A stretch of DNA of 64,000 nt from Stromatinia cepivora (taxonomy: Eukaryota > Ascomycota > Leotiomycetes > Helotiales > Sclerotiniaceae): assembly GCA_014898415.1 (NCBI GenBank), contig RCTD01000001.1, positions 3,410,001-3,474,000 of the forward strand, given 5' to 3'. The position numbers and the translations under genes are program-made. Below are positions 34,860 through 45,976 of the stretch, piece by piece; the first letter of the stretch is position 1, and each line of letters opens with the position of its first letter. The notes under the pieces were generated by a model. It searched no databases. It saw only the letters and a program-made list of their open reading frames with translations, and was not told the origin of the DNA.

Positions 34860-35715
34860 TTATCTCGACTCAAAAGTCCAAAAACTCATGAAATCCAAAT
34901 ACCAATTGCAATTCGCGAAATTTCGCAAGAGATATTTTATTCAGCAGAACAGAAGCCTAAATAAACCACAAGCCACAGAGGCTTCATGGTAGGCTCCGCA
35001 CAGCCTTACTGAAGTCCCTTTACACATATATATGACACTGTACCATGCCGTGTAACCATCCTTCTCAGCCCTCACAATCTCACCACAACCTCAACCACCA
35101 AGTTCACAACTTCGTCAAAAAACCCAGAACTTTCATATTACAAAATATCCGCAAAGATTCTCATAACAAGTATCAAAATAACCATACAAAACACCTAGAT
35201 ATAAAACCATACCCCAATCAAATATCAAATCTGCACTACCGAGATGGATCAAGATGAGATAGGTTGAATTTGATTACTCGGTATAGTCACTTGTTATTAT
35301 ATATTCCGGAAAAAACACGAAAAGTTCCGTGAGGGGGGAAATATGACGTTGTTTTGATATTTGATAAGAGGGTAATTAGGGCTAGTTTAATTTTAGTTTC
35401 GTTGCTATTGATTTATTGATTTATTAGTTTAGTATTTATATAGACATATTATATAAAGAATAGATACGTCGCAAGCTAATGAAAGTATTGGATAGTTATA
35501 CACTTACTCGGTTAGAAGGAAAAAGAATAAGATGGTATAATAGATTATATTGATCGAGTCAGTTTGCGAGATATTATTGTAGATTAGGGTTCAATCAATC
35601 TACCTCTTATTCACCCCATCCAATCCATCTAATCCCACCAACCTATCTAAGAACCAATTACCTTCCGAAGGTCAACAACGCTCCATACCTCATCATCACC
35701 TCACTATTTCTACTT
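34860..35715. other. Intergenic region, ~0.85 kb
   Basis: AT-rich spacer upstream of the interrupted locus and downstream of the ligase gene. No supported gene. Confidence 0.45.
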
Positions 35716-37494
35716 CTATTTCACATCCCAATTCCCCCCCGCCCACTCCCTCAAAACATTCTTCTTAACCTTCCCCGTACTCGTCTTTGGTAATTCCGAC
35801 ACCACAATGACTTCCTTAGGAACCATAAACCTACTAATACTACTTTCCTCCCTTGCCCACCTAACCACATCTTCACCTTTGAGTTTGCTCTCTCCCTTTT
35901 CCCCATCCCCACCGCTACCCCCATCACCACCCTCCCTAACCGTAACAAAAGCCACCGGAACCTCCCCCCATTTCTCATCTTTAACTGCCACCACACCCGC
36001 CTCCAGTACTTTCTCATGTTGCACCAGCATAGCTTCCAACGCCACACTACTTATATTTTCACCTCCACTAATAATAATATCCTTCGCGCGATCCAAAATC
36101 TGCGCACTCCCATCCTCATACCAAACTGCCAGATCACCACTATGTAATGCACCTCCGGCGAACAATTTCGCCGTCGCTTCCGGATCATTATAATATTCCT
36201 TTGCACAAATATTTCCCACAAAGATGATTTCACCAATTTCTTTACCGTCGCGAGCTACGTCTATGAGTTTGTCGGGCGGTTGATCGGGTTTAATAATGCG
36301 AATATTGAGCGAGGTGAGGAAACCGTGGCCTTGACGAGCCATGCGGGCGTATTTTTCTTTCGCGGGAAGGTCTTCCCATATGGGCATGTGATAGCCTTTT
36401 GTAATGGGACCGTAGGTTTCTGTCATACCATAGACGTGAACTGGGATGAGATTGAGATTTGTCATGGTTTCGAAAAGATGAGCTGTAGGTGGTGATGCAG
36501 CGACTGTGACGCGGACTGGATTTGAGAGCTTGGTTGCTTCATTAGAGGCGCAGAGAAGTGTGTTTACTGTAGGTGCGGCGTTGAAATGGGTGATGGGTTG
36601 GGATTTTAATAAGTTCCATATCAAAGGGTAGTCGATTTTGCGGAGACAAAAATGGGTGCCCCGGACAGCTGTTACAGCCCAAGGAAAAGTCCAACCCACG
36701 GCGTGAAACATAGGGAGTGTCCAAAGATATCCACATCTTCCTTTGTGAAAATTCAATCCCGATTCCACCACATTCCCCAAAGCCGCAAGATAAGCACCTC
36801 GATGCGTATAAACCACTCCCTTTGGTTTCGCCGTCGTCCCACTCGTAAACGGAATTGCAATCGTGGCATCCTCATCATCGGCCTGCGCATGTAATCCATC
36901 CCATCCCTTTCTTCCAGTCTCCCCATCATATCTCAAACCCTCCAAAACCGCCTGATCAAATTCTCCTTCATCTTTATCCGTATCCTCGTCAACAATAATC
37001 CTGACACCCTCATTCCTCTCCCTAAAACCCTCCAACAACCCCACAAACTCCCTATCCACAATAATACAATCCACCCCCGCAAACTCAAAGATATAAATAA
37101 CGTCCTCCTCCTTTAACCGATAATTAACCCCTACATGTATGGCCCCAGCAGCCGCTACTCCAAATATACTTTCGAGAAAAGTAGGAGTATTCGGACATAA
37201 TATCCCTATTTGAGAGAGCTTATGTTTTTTGAGATAATATGCTAAACCACGAGAACGATCTGCAAATTCTTGATATGATCGTCCAATTGTTTGTCCATTT
37301 GCTGTAACATGGTGGATGGCTGGGGCATCAGGTTCAATGGCTGCTGCGCGAGGAAGGAAAAATGTAGGTGAGAGGGTATGAATGTGATGTTTTGGGGCTG
37401 GCGGCGACGTAGGAGTTGCAGGAGATGTTTTCGATGCAGAAGAAGGTAATAAATGATTAACCAAGCTTTGAAGCCTAGAAGTAGGACCCGACAT
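35716..37494 (-). CDS. AMP-forming acyl-CoA ligase
   Basis: A single 592-residue exon of the ANL superfamily. The order is complete: P-loop TSGTTAKPKGVVYTHRG, LPMFHAVGW, AAPTVNTLL, VYGMTETYGPIT (A5), HSGDLAVWYEDGSAQILDR (A7), KDIIISGGENISS (A8) and PKTSTGKVKKN with the catalytic lysine (A10). The sequence is closest in feel to the plant/fungal acyl-activating enzymes that act on short- or medium-chain acids, so it should adenylate a carboxylate and load it on CoA. A Ser/Pro-rich ~30-residue N-terminus (SSASKTSPATPTSPPAPK) may be a mitochondrial presequence or simply disordered. There is no PTS1 (ends NWDVK). A Gly/Asp/Glu/Lys insertion (GGDGGSGGDGEKGESK) near the C-terminus is unusual. Substrate not predictable. 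Confidence 0.9.
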   Translation of the reverse strand: MSGPTSRLQSLVNHLLPSSASKTSPATPTSPPAPKHHIHTLSPTFFLPRAAAIEPDAPAIHHVTANGQTIGRSYQEFADRSRGLAYYLKKHKLSQIGILCPNTPTFLESIFGVAAAGAIHVGVNYRLKEEDVIYIFEFAGVDCIIVDREFVGLLEGFRERNEGVRIIVDEDTDKDEGEFDQAVLEGLRYDGETGRKGWDGLHAQADDEDATIAIPFTSGTTAKPKGVVYTHRGAYLAALGNVVESGLNFHKGRCGYLWTLPMFHAVGWTFPWAVTAVRGTHFCLRKIDYPLIWNLLKSQPITHFNAAPTVNTLLCASNEATKLSNPVRVTVAASPPTAHLFETMTNLNLIPVHVYGMTETYGPITKGYHMPIWEDLPAKEKYARMARQGHGFLTSLNIRIIKPDQPPDKLIDVARDGKEIGEIIFVGNICAKEYYNDPEATAKLFAGGALHSGDLAVWYEDGSAQILDRAKDIIISGGENISSVALEAMLVQHEKVLEAGVVAVKDEKWGEVPVAFVTVREGGDGGSGGDGEKGESKLKGEDVVRWAREESSISRFMVPKEVIVVSELPKTSTGKVKKNVLREWAGGNWDVK

Positions 37495-38981
37495 CTTTGC
37501 TTCTGGTTTGGTGTTCAGGTATAGTTTGGCTGTCTGACTGGTGTTAGTGCCTTGAATAATCTCGTCGATCTGTCTATTCTAGACAGCCTCCACAATCTCT
37601 CGAACTCCGACAAAGTTCCAAAGTTAGCACTACAGCTCTTCCTCAAGCACAAAGCGTTGACCGCCGTCTTCACAATCCGCCCAAACAAATCCAAATCCGT
37701 CGTCTCACACTTTCCGGGCGGTTTTAATTTGTATCGCCCTTCTCCAACTGTATCGTCCAATATGCGTATCAATCGATATATAACCTCAATCGACGTATAA
37801 CCTTCATCCAGCCACCTCACAACATAAAGAACCAAAATCCGATCCCAATATTTCAAACCAAACCAAACCAATCCAAATCAATCCAATGCAATTCTCTCAA
37901 AAAGAATCAACCTAGATAAGGTACAACAAAGACGCGATCATAAACAAGCAGTACTCCGTACAACTCTGTACTTTAAGTTCTCAAAAAGTAGGTGAGCACC
38001 AACTCAAGTACTACCTACCTAAATAAATAAATAAATACTACCTACCTAGGCAGAGAGCTACCAAGTTCCCGTGGAGTTACACTTGTACTACCCCACAATC
38101 CGATCCAAACCACCAATCACACATCCCAAATATCATCCTCGGCAATCCCATCCTTCCCCAAAAAGGAAAGGAAACATCAAAAAGGAATCAATTCCGCCCC
38201 GCCCGGCCTTCGGGTTCGGGTCTCCGGAGCCTAACTTCTTTCATCATGCTTACCTCATCGTACATACAATACTTAACTTGACTCATGCTCTCGAGAGTTC
38301 ATGGGTGTCAATGAATAGGTATCTCGATTGGAATCATGTGCATATAGTGGAGAAGGGTTGTGGGAAGGAAATGCATGGAGATAGGAGATGGGAGGTAGGT
38401 AGATGAACAGCATTCCAATCAAACAGAGGAGCAGAGTAGGGAAACAATTCAATCCTTGGAAGTTTTGAAGTCTGGAAATCTTTGGTTCTACCTATGGGTA
38501 TATCAGTCGAGCTGTTAAAGGTATCCAATAAAATTACATCATGATGATCTTGTCATCAAACTCTCTCCAAAAAAACTGCTCTTTGAATTCACAAAGAATT
38601 AAAGTAACTTGTACCAAACCGATGCTCATTCATAAACTGTAGCTAATGGATTTCATTATTAATTTTCACAATTCCACTCCCATTTCCACAATGACCAAAC
38701 GCAATGTATTCATTCTTGATTCATGCCTTGGGCTTTTCATTTTGCTATGAACTGCATGCAAGCCGAAGCAATACACATCAGAGTTCCTTTCTGCATCAGA
38801 CTCCTTGTCGTCGTAGCATTTCCCAATATCGTGTATGGTAAATGAATACCAGGCTCTGAGATCTCCCAACAATTGGTCGAACAAAGCATTGATGTTGTTA
38901 TTGTTGAAAAGAAGAAACCGTTAAACAACCCAATCCATCCACCCAGCAGCGCAAAATCACATCAAATAAGGTCCAGGATAT
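37495..38981. other. Intergenic region, ~1.5 kb
   Basis: Upstream of the ligase gene. Contains a 118-codon minus-strand ORF (37515-37871) directly in the expected leader, a TACCTACC-rich patch (37995-38050) and a short GC-rich palindromic patch near 38195-38230. No gene supported. Confidence 0.45.
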
Positions 38982-39996
38982 TTAGTAGCCGAGAGCAGCC
39001 AACTCAGACTTGGTCTTATCATCGATCTTAGCAGACTTCTGGGCTTCTGAGAGCTGCTTGCGTGCTGCCTTCTTGCGTTCGTAGTATGCTGCGCTCTTAA
39101 CCTTTCTTCTCTCCTCAAGTCTGTGATAATCCGTATTAGTATCCAACTCTAGAAATCCTCAATCAACCCAAACCGAAGGAAATTACTAACCTAGCAACAA
39201 CATCTTGGTATTTCCATCCGACCTCGTGGCTCAATCTGCCGACAGTGCAGTATTTGCGTCCAGGCTTCAATCTCAACACTCTCAAAGCTTGGGGAACGAC
39301 GACGCGCTTGACTTTGTCGTATGGTTGTGGAACACCCTCGAAAACCTTAAGTCTCTCCATGGCGGCGGCACCACGGGCGGTCTTGTGAGGAATCATACCA
39401 CGGACGGTCTTGTAGAAGATTCTGGATGGGGCACGGAAATGGAAAGGACCTATTCGAAGAAAGTCAGGATACCTCCCATGTATCGAATGCGATCAATTGC
39501 AATCGCAATTGGTGGGGTTTGATATCTTACCTCCACGGGTTGGGTTGTATCTGGTCATCTTTCGGAGGTAGGCGTGGTACTTGACTATTATCGAAATTGA
39601 ATCAGCCTTCCATCATTTCACACATTCCATCCATGCGCAACATCGAATCCATCGTATCCAATCCCATCGCAATTCAAATAAAGGTATAACGTACGCTTCG
39701 CACGGAAGAACTCTCCGGAAATGTTCAAGGCCTCACATCGCACAACGACGATCTTCTGGCCGTTAAGCAACTGCTTTGCAACAGTGCTTGCGAGTCGACC
39801 AAGAAGGTGACCCTTGGCATCGATCGTGATCTAATAGAAGAAATCCAACATCAGCAATTCGTTCCTAGTCGTATTTCCTCATGTCGCTGAACCCAAAAGT
39901 ACTATTTCCAATCGTTGTTGTCGCGAAATATTGAATTGGGTATTGGTTGCCATAGATAAAGGATTGAGCACTTACGACTGGCTCGAAGGTCGACAT
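38982..39996 (-). CDS. rpl16: 60S ribosomal protein uL13 (L16 / L13a)
   Basis: Five exons (39996-39976, 39830-39695, 39584-39531, 39449-39191, 39120-38982) give exactly 202 residues, the usual fungal length. Diagnostic blocks are [90 protein letters not shown] and [17 protein letters not shown]. The 145-bp first intron after seven codons is typical of ribosomal protein genes in filamentous fungi, where 5' introns are often longer. Structural protein of the large subunit. Splice phases are 0, 1, 1 and 2, and all joins restore conserved sequence, so the model is secure. Confidence 0.96.
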
Positions 39997-41340
39997 TGTG
40001 TCCTGGATAAAATGTCAGAATGAATTCGAAAGGCGTACAAAAAATCAATATGCTCTACCTTCGTTATTTGGTGAGGGCGGTGTCGTGTTTTGTCGGTTGG
40101 TCGTTGTCTTCGAATTCCCTCGCGGTGGATGAGATTCTCCAAATTGACACTGGTTTTCGCGCTAAAATATTAGCCGAATCCCAGGTCTAACAACCCTAAT
40201 TTGAAGCAAAATTGAAAAGAATTATTTATTGAGGCAAAATGAATATGATGAAATCAATTAATTTTTTTTTAATGCCAATGTCTATTTGATTTTATGTTCA
40301 ATGTACTCGGATTATATTTGTTCTGTATCATTGAAAAATATGAAGTTGAAGATAAATTTTTGCGGTTACGGTTACAGCCTTGTCATTTTCACCATTGACC
40401 GATGTCAACAAATCTTTTCACTTCAATCAAGCCTCGCAAACCCCGGATTTATATGGCTGCTATTAAGGCTGCAATCTAATGTTACTGCTGTATTGAATAG
40501 AGATGATAGATACATTTTGAATCTCGTTTGGTACATTTGAGCAAGTGGCGGTTTTTGTTAACTGTGCATGATGTAATGAGATACTAGTTAGGTACCTGGA
40601 TTTGTTGACATGATTTTGACATTAGTACTAGTGGGAAGTCCAAGACTACTTGACTATTGAAGTATCCAGAAGAGAGTTGAATAGGTATTAAACCATTTTG
40701 AAGCCATCAGTTCAAGAAAATAGATATAGACCTGCGGTAGATTCTAATTGTAGCACGCAACTGTAGAAAAGAGTACAATGATACCAAGTACCTAGCAGTA
40801 AAGGCAGAATGTAGCTTCTTTTGTTTGCAAGTAAAGTCGAGTTTTAAAATCACACGTAGCGAAAGGCAAAAGGAGTAACAACGCAATACACCGGAATTTT
40901 GACATAATTTCAATTCTCCTATTCTCTCCCTAATATAACACAGCCATATGGCATGCAGATGCATCTCCGATGGATCAAAAAGTATGTAATATCATGCTTC
41001 ATGCTGCACTCGGAATGATCAGCCCTCTCGCATCTTCCCCTGTGACAATGACGCTCACCCCTGTACTTCGTTCAAAACCCCTCTTTCCCTATCAACAATT
41101 TATTAATATCCATACTATCTATGAAAGACGCCATGCCAAACCTCGCAAACTCTGCAATAAATGACCCTCTGGAATCGGGGAAGCCCGATCACACCCAGCA
41201 TATGCATAGCATCCCGATAGAATAAACTTCATAAATGCAAACACAAGATAGATGCATTTTCGATGTATAAGGAAACCGGAGTTGAAACCGAAAGACCCGT
41301 TCCATCTTCAAATAAGGTATAATAACCGGAACGAAAGATC
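39997..41340. other. Intergenic region incl. ribosomal gene promoter
   Basis: The right half of the first 200 bp is the promoter of the uL13 gene (a telobox-like element is listed separately). The remaining ~1.1 kb is AT-rich, with no supported gene, and ends at the 3' flank of the BAG gene. Confidence 0.45.
40192..40199 (+). promoter_or_regulatory. Telobox-like AACCCTAA element upstream of the uL13 gene
   Basis: AACCCTAA lies ~196 bp upstream of the uL13 start codon. Telomere-repeat-like boxes bound by Myb/Tbf1-type factors are known in ribosomal protein promoters of several fungi. A single 8-mer is weak evidence by itself; the location is the main support. Confidence 0.35.
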
Positions 41341-42480
41341 TTATTCTTCAGCAGGAACCTTCGAATCAATATCATTCAAAACATTCTGCGCTTTCTTCAC
41401 AAGAGCTTTCCTAGCTTCCCTGGCTGTTTGATCTCCCTCCGTCTCCACCGCATCCAACTTCAAAAGTACCTGTCCCATAATCGTCTCACTCAACTTCTTA
41501 TGTTCAAAATCCCTTTTCTTTTCTTCCTCTGGAGGATTTGCCATAAATGCTTCTGCTAATGGTAAGATTTCGAAGTTCAGGCAGTCTGAAATAGCATTTA
41601 ATTTCTCGATTGGTGTTTGGGGTGTTGAAGGTGGAATTGGTGAAGCTGTTCTGGACGTCGCAGATGAATCCATTTGTGGTGCTTTGAGGTAATTATCGCT
41701 CTTCTTCTTTCCCTTCTTATTCTTCGACTTGCGGATTCGTTTTTTGAGCTTAGATGCAGTTCCTTCTTGAACTTCTTCACTCTCATCTCCTGAATCTTCA
41801 CTCCCAGTTGCTGCATCCCCGACAATGCAAAGAATCTCCGATTCATTTCTTAACCCGTAGCTTCGACAAAGTGCATGATCATCCTTCAATTGTTGTCCCT
41901 TGTAAACCAATTTCAACTTCCTCCAATTCGAAACATCCATCAATGCCGCGGCTCTCTTCCTTACATCACTAACTTGTAATTTTCCATCCCCAATACTGTA
42001 AGCTGGGAATTTGACTGGATAGGTGATTCCCTTGCTCTTCACCAATAACACATCATCTTCCTCTTGTGCAGAAGGAGGTGGTCTCGAATATGGATCATAG
42101 GTTCTCCTCGGTTCCTCCAAATCCCCACTGGTAATATATTCAAAATCCTCATCTTTTACCTGCGGCGGATTACTTCGACTCGAGAAAGGACTCAAACGAC
42201 TGGTACCACCACTGAACCAACTATTTCCCCAGCGACTCATACTCACAGTAGCTGCAAGTATAACAAAAACACTACCCGCTAACGCTGTAGGAGGAACCCG
42301 ATCGATATGTGTGAATTTAGCAGCTTGTCCAATGTACGCTTGAGCGGGTCCAGGCAGTTGCGAATAGACAGATTGGAGATGGTGAGAAGTGGTATCGAGA
42401 TAGCTTTGTAGAGAGTCAGGAAGATGATGAATGGCAGAAAACAGGGAGCCACCTTGCGAGACGAAATCGCGGGAAGCCAC
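41341..42480 (-). CDS. BAG co-chaperone with membrane anchor and ubiquitin-like domain
   Basis: A single exon, 379 residues. A hydrophobic helix at about 64-82 (PTALAGSVFVILAATVS) is followed by a ubiquitin-like domain at about 148-225 (ITYPVKFPAYSIGDGKLQV ... KLKLVYKGQQLKDD ... YGLRNESEILCIVG), a Lys-rich nuclear-signal-like stretch (KLKKRIRKSKNKKGKKKS) and a C-terminal BAG domain at about 285-370 (PIEKLNAISDCLNFEILPLA ... LSETIMGQVLLKLDAVETEG ... ARKALVKKAQNVLNDID). BAG domains bind the Hsp70 nucleotide-binding domain and release ADP. The combination resembles S. pombe Bag101/Bag102 and yeast Snl1 taken together: ER or nuclear-envelope anchored Hsp70 exchange factor. Function by family; location inferred from the helix. 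Confidence 0.87.
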   Translation of the reverse strand: MASRDFVSQGGSLFSAIHHLPDSLQSYLDTTSHHLQSVYSQLPGPAQAYIGQAAKFTHIDRVPPTALAGSVFVILAATVSMSRWGNSWFSGGTSRLSPFSSRSNPPQVKDEDFEYITSGDLEEPRRTYDPYSRPPPSAQEEDDVLLVKSKGITYPVKFPAYSIGDGKLQVSDVRKRAAALMDVSNWRKLKLVYKGQQLKDDHALCRSYGLRNESEILCIVGDAATGSEDSGDESEEVQEGTASKLKKRIRKSKNKKGKKKSDNYLKAPQMDSSATSRTASPIPPSTPQTPIEKLNAISDCLNFEILPLAEAFMANPPEEEKKRDFEHKKLSETIMGQVLLKLDAVETEGDQTAREARKALVKKAQNVLNDIDSKVPAEE

Positions 42481-42952
42481 CTTGTCTGATTTTTATCTAG
42501 TCCTGTGGAGGGGACTTTTTCTTTGAGGAACTTGCGATTATTATGATATGACAAGACTTTCGATATATGTGGCTCACGATGTAGGGTTTAAGGTGGGGTA
42601 ATTGAATTGCCTCGTATATTAATGACGAAGCTCGAAGCTGATGGAAGAACCAAAGAATTGTACCGGTAGTGTAATTGATGAATGGGGTCAACGTTGTCTT
42701 TTTCATACGAATTGTTAATGGATAGCGGTGAAGTATAACCTTAACCAAGCGAGTGACAAGTTCTGATTTGAGGTTGTGAAAAATGCCCGAGGGAATATCA
42801 GAGAGTCGATCTTTGATACAAATGGTGTAGCAGAATTATATTTTATTTCTATCTAAAGCGGGAAGATCTTGTTCACATAATTGATTTGATTTGCCGCTTT
42901 TTAGTTGCCTCTAAGGACTACCTCCCGATACCGTACCTGTTACCGTCTAAAC

Positions 42953-43085
42953 CAATGAATAAAGGCATGTAACTGAAGATTATTCGCATACCTCACTCTA
43001 CCTCCTCCCCTTATCAAATTCTACTGTAGAATCAATGAATAAAACATGAAACTGAAGATTATTCGCATACCTCACTCTACTACCT
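42953..43085. repeat. Imperfect tandem duplication of ~80 bp
   Basis: CAATGAATAAA...CTGAAGATTATTCGCATACC appears twice, ~80 bp apart, differing by a few bases and an indel. The second copy runs directly into the (CCTA)n tract, suggesting slippage-driven duplication. Confidence 0.7.
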
Positions 43086-43130
43086 ACCTACCTACCTACC
43101 TACCTACCTACCTACCTACCTACCTACCTA
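43081..43130. repeat. (CCTA)n microsatellite, about 12 copies
   Basis: Uninterrupted TACC/CCTA tetranucleotide repeat. The ORF running through it (YLPTYLPT...) is only the translation of the repeat. Confidence 0.9.
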
Positions 43131-43932
43131 CTACCTACTACCTGTTAAAAGCCAAAATAACTCACCAAGAACTTGGACTACTAATTCATTCATTTCCAAA
43201 TAAATCACAGGGCTTGCTTCTGCAAGTTATACATGCCAACACACGTTTTTCAGTACTCTGTAGATCAATCGCAAGTACCATTTTACTTGTGTACTCCGTA
43301 CGAGTAAACCATTGTTAAATCAACAAATCAAAAGTCTTTATTTCCAAATATACTTTTTGGCCACTTAAAGATCATTTATTCTTTGCTGACAAAGGCTATC
43401 ATAGTTTCTTACTCACCTCAGTACCTACCCGAATACCAACCCGTACCAAAATCTTCAGTTATAATATCATCTACCCGGTATCTGTAAAGGCGGTCTAATA
43501 TTCATCCGAATTTACCGCAGAGTATTCCATAACTCCTTTTGAATAATTTTTGATCCCAGCTGATGTGCCTTCCCCTGCCAGTGACGCAATTTCCCAATAA
43601 AATCAGTCATTCAGCACATCCCACATCCTTGTCATCCTCCAACTCCAACAAATCACATCACATCTAGAACCTCCCCACCAAACAAAAATTGCTAATCAAG
43701 CCAAGCACCCCCTCACAAATCCTCACAAATCCTCACAAATCAACCACCGTGTCCCTCGACCCGCCATCCAAATCACTCACCAAAACATCATCATACTCCG
43801 GAACTCCCCAATTTTAACATATAAACAACCACTTCCCACCTGCAGACCTAGGTACAACAGGTCTTTTACAAATCGCCCATCATTAATTTCCTCCGTCGTT
43901 TTTTTACCACAACTCCTATTAGTGCCGCCAGA

Positions 43933-44631
43933 ATGTCTGCTGCTCAAACAAAGGTTGATAGCATTATTGCTGAGAATGCTGTTGGTATGTGTTTTATTTT
44001 CATTTGCATTTTCATTTTCATTTTCTGATTCCGTTATGCTCCGGACAAATCATTTTACCCCTCCTTTCCTTGGAATATCATGAAGTTGTTATGAGGTATT
44101 TAATGATTCTGTGGATGAGGGGCTTCTCGAGTGAGATGTATTACTCGGTACCTTCTATCATTGGGATGTATTTGTGCAGTTGGGGATGAGAAATATATAT
44201 TACGAGATAGCTAACAAACTCGATGTCTAGCCTTATTCAGCAAATCTTACTGCCCATACTGCAAGGCCACCAAGAAGCTTTTGAGTGAGTTGGGGGCTAA
44301 TTACTATACCATTGAATTGGATCAAGTCGGTATGTTTTCTCCTTTCAGGTCCTCCTTTCTCCCGTCCTTTTCCGCTTTATTTCCCTTCTATCTCTCCTCC
44401 ACCCGCCGCCCTCTTCTCTCGCACTTTTCTCTTGCCTCACACAACTTGCTAACACCACACACAGACGATGGATCCGATATCCAAACCTACCTCAAAGAAA
44501 AAACCAACCAAGGCTCCGTCCCAAACATCTTCATCGGCCAGAAACACGTCGGTGGAAACTCGGATTTGCAAGCGAAGGACAAGAAGGAGTTAGAGGCGCA
44601 GTTGAGGGAGTTGAATGCTATTGTGGCTTAA
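43933..44631 (+). CDS. grx1: Dithiol glutaredoxin (class I, CPYC)
   Basis: Three exons (43933-43984, 44231-44329, 44465-44631) give 105 residues. The active site SYCPYCKATKKLL is followed by YYTIELDQV, the cis-Pro loop GSVPNIFIGQKHVGGNSDL and a C-terminal helix. It is a glutathione-dependent thiol-disulfide oxidoreductase that reduces disulfides and glutathionylated proteins; no presequence is visible, so it is cytosolic. The introns are unusually long for this window (246 and 135 bp). The second is pyrimidine-rich, and the first begins GGTATGT directly after a GTT G split codon. All motifs are intact. Confidence 0.94.
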
Positions 44632-44875
44632 AGGGATACTGTGTAAACTGTGGAAGAGAGGATATTGGGTTAGGTGGATTGATTACATGCATGATGGGAT
44701 GACGGCCATAGAATGTTTTTTTTTGATGGCATTCGAGGACTGAATGGAGAATATGATACATGAAAGTTAATTTGCTCTGTTTTTGTTTTGTGATATGCCA
44801 TAACATCCGCTTCATGTCATCATAACCATAATCATACAAGCATGCAATACAATACAATACAATCCAAGCGAGTCT

Positions 44876-45976
44876 TCATACATGAACCTGCCCCTCCACC
44901 GTCCCAACCGGTCTCTCCACGAACCCCATTACCCCCTCCACAATATTCCTCCTAGCCTCCTCACTACTAACCTGTGCACCCGCCAAATACCCCAACCAAA
45001 TCCCCCTACTAATCCTCTCATCCATTACCTCCCCAAGCCTCTGACTCCCATTCTTCCCATCCTCATACCAAACACTCAAAAGACCCCTCGCATCCCTATT
45101 CAGTAACAATTCCCTCCCCTTCGGCACACTCCCCCTATTAAACAATGCCTTAAACTCCGCAATACTCCTCCCAAACACCTCATCTCCGAATTCCTCTCTA
45201 TTTCTCTGCGCTCGCGCCGTTAATCCACGCACCCATGCATCTCTCAAATGGTGAAAATCCGTATTGCGCGTCGGTACTATCCGAACTATTGTTTTCACCG
45301 CCGCATTTTTCAATATATCGTTCCAGATTTCTTCGCTTTGTGTTTCATGCATGAGCATTCTTTTCAAATCATCTTTTTCTCCAGCGACAAGTGTGGATGC
45401 GCCGCCCGGAGCGGCTTTTTGCAGGAGAGAAGATTGGAGTGAGGAGATTGAGGAAGTGCATATGTAGAGGCCGACGACGTAGACTTGGATGTTGAGGAAT
45501 GAAACGGTGCGGATACCGAGACCGAGGAGTTGGTATGTTTCTTTTGGGGAGGAGGGCGAGGGGGAATATTGTATGTATTTTGGGAAGGTGGGGATGGTGC
45601 TTGTTCCTGTGGGGACGAGTTCGATTTCTTCTTCGGTGGATTTTTCACCGGGTTTCTGGATGATTACTTGGGTAGCGGCTGAGAGCGAGTCGTGTGGTCG
45701 TGAACTGTCGAGTTTGGCTGCGGGGACGTCGATGGAGGTTGCGGTTACCCATATACAGATCATTCCGACCAGAAATCCGGTGGCGGAGTAGATGGTTCGT
45801 CGTTTGTAGTGGGCGCGCCGGGTGGCTTCGAGGCGGTGCAGGGAGATGGGGTCGAGTTGGGGAGTGGTGGGTTTGCTGGTTAATGTGCGGAGACGGATGC
45901 GGATTGGGTTGAGGCATTGGGATTGTGGGCGTGGGAGGGTGCGTAGGATGCGGGAGGTTTGAGGGAGGAAGGACAT
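44876..45976 (-). CDS. aim18: AIM18-like mitochondrial chalcone-isomerase-fold protein
   Basis: A single exon of 366 residues. The first ~40 residues are Arg-rich and acid-free (MSFLPQTSRILRTLPRPQSQ), a mitochondrial presequence. A membrane helix follows at about 64-82 (IYSATGFLVGMICIWVTATS). The rest matches the chalcone-isomerase-like fold of Aim18/Aim46: LLGLGIRTVSFLNIQVYVVG, KTIVRIVPTRNTDFHHLRDA, WVRGLTARAQ, FGRSIAEFKALFNRGSVPKG, RGLLSVWYEDGK and RGIWLGYLAG. The family sits in the mitochondrial inner membrane or intermembrane space and is not an active chalcone isomerase; some members bind heme. The 3' end lies less than 250 bp from the glutaredoxin gene in convergent orientation. Confidence 0.85.
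   Translation of the reverse strand: MSFLPQTSRILRTLPRPQSQCLNPIRIRLRTLTSKPTTPQLDPISLHRLEATRRAHYKRRTIYSATGFLVGMICIWVTATSIDVPAAKLDSSRPHDSLSAATQVIIQKPGEKSTEEEIELVPTGTSTIPTFPKYIQYSPSPSSPKETYQLLGLGIRTVSFLNIQVYVVGLYICTSSISSLQSSLLQKAAPGGASTLVAGEKDDLKRMLMHETQSEEIWNDILKNAAVKTIVRIVPTRNTDFHHLRDAWVRGLTARAQRNREEFGDEVFGRSIAEFKALFNRGSVPKGRELLLNRDARGLLSVWYEDGKNGSQRLGEVMDERISRGIWLGYLAGAQVSSEEARRNIVEGVMGFVERPVGTVEGQVHV

Larger units (their letters stand above)
42481..43932. promoter_or_regulatory. Divergent spacer, BAG gene / glutaredoxin, repeat-rich
   Basis: 1.45 kb between two divergent genes. It contains a ~75-bp imperfect direct duplication (starting at about 42953 and 43033), a (CCTA)n tract and three copies of CCTCACAAAT (about 43713-43742). 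The glutaredoxin leader is C/A-rich. Confidence 0.5.

Noticed and set aside
37515..37871. 118-codon minus-strand ORF just upstream of the acyl-CoA ligase
   Set aside because: Lies where the ligase leader is expected, shows no domain and has irregular codon use.
43046..43318. ORF with YLPT repeats
   Set aside because: Translation of the (CCTA)n microsatellite with no further protein-like content.
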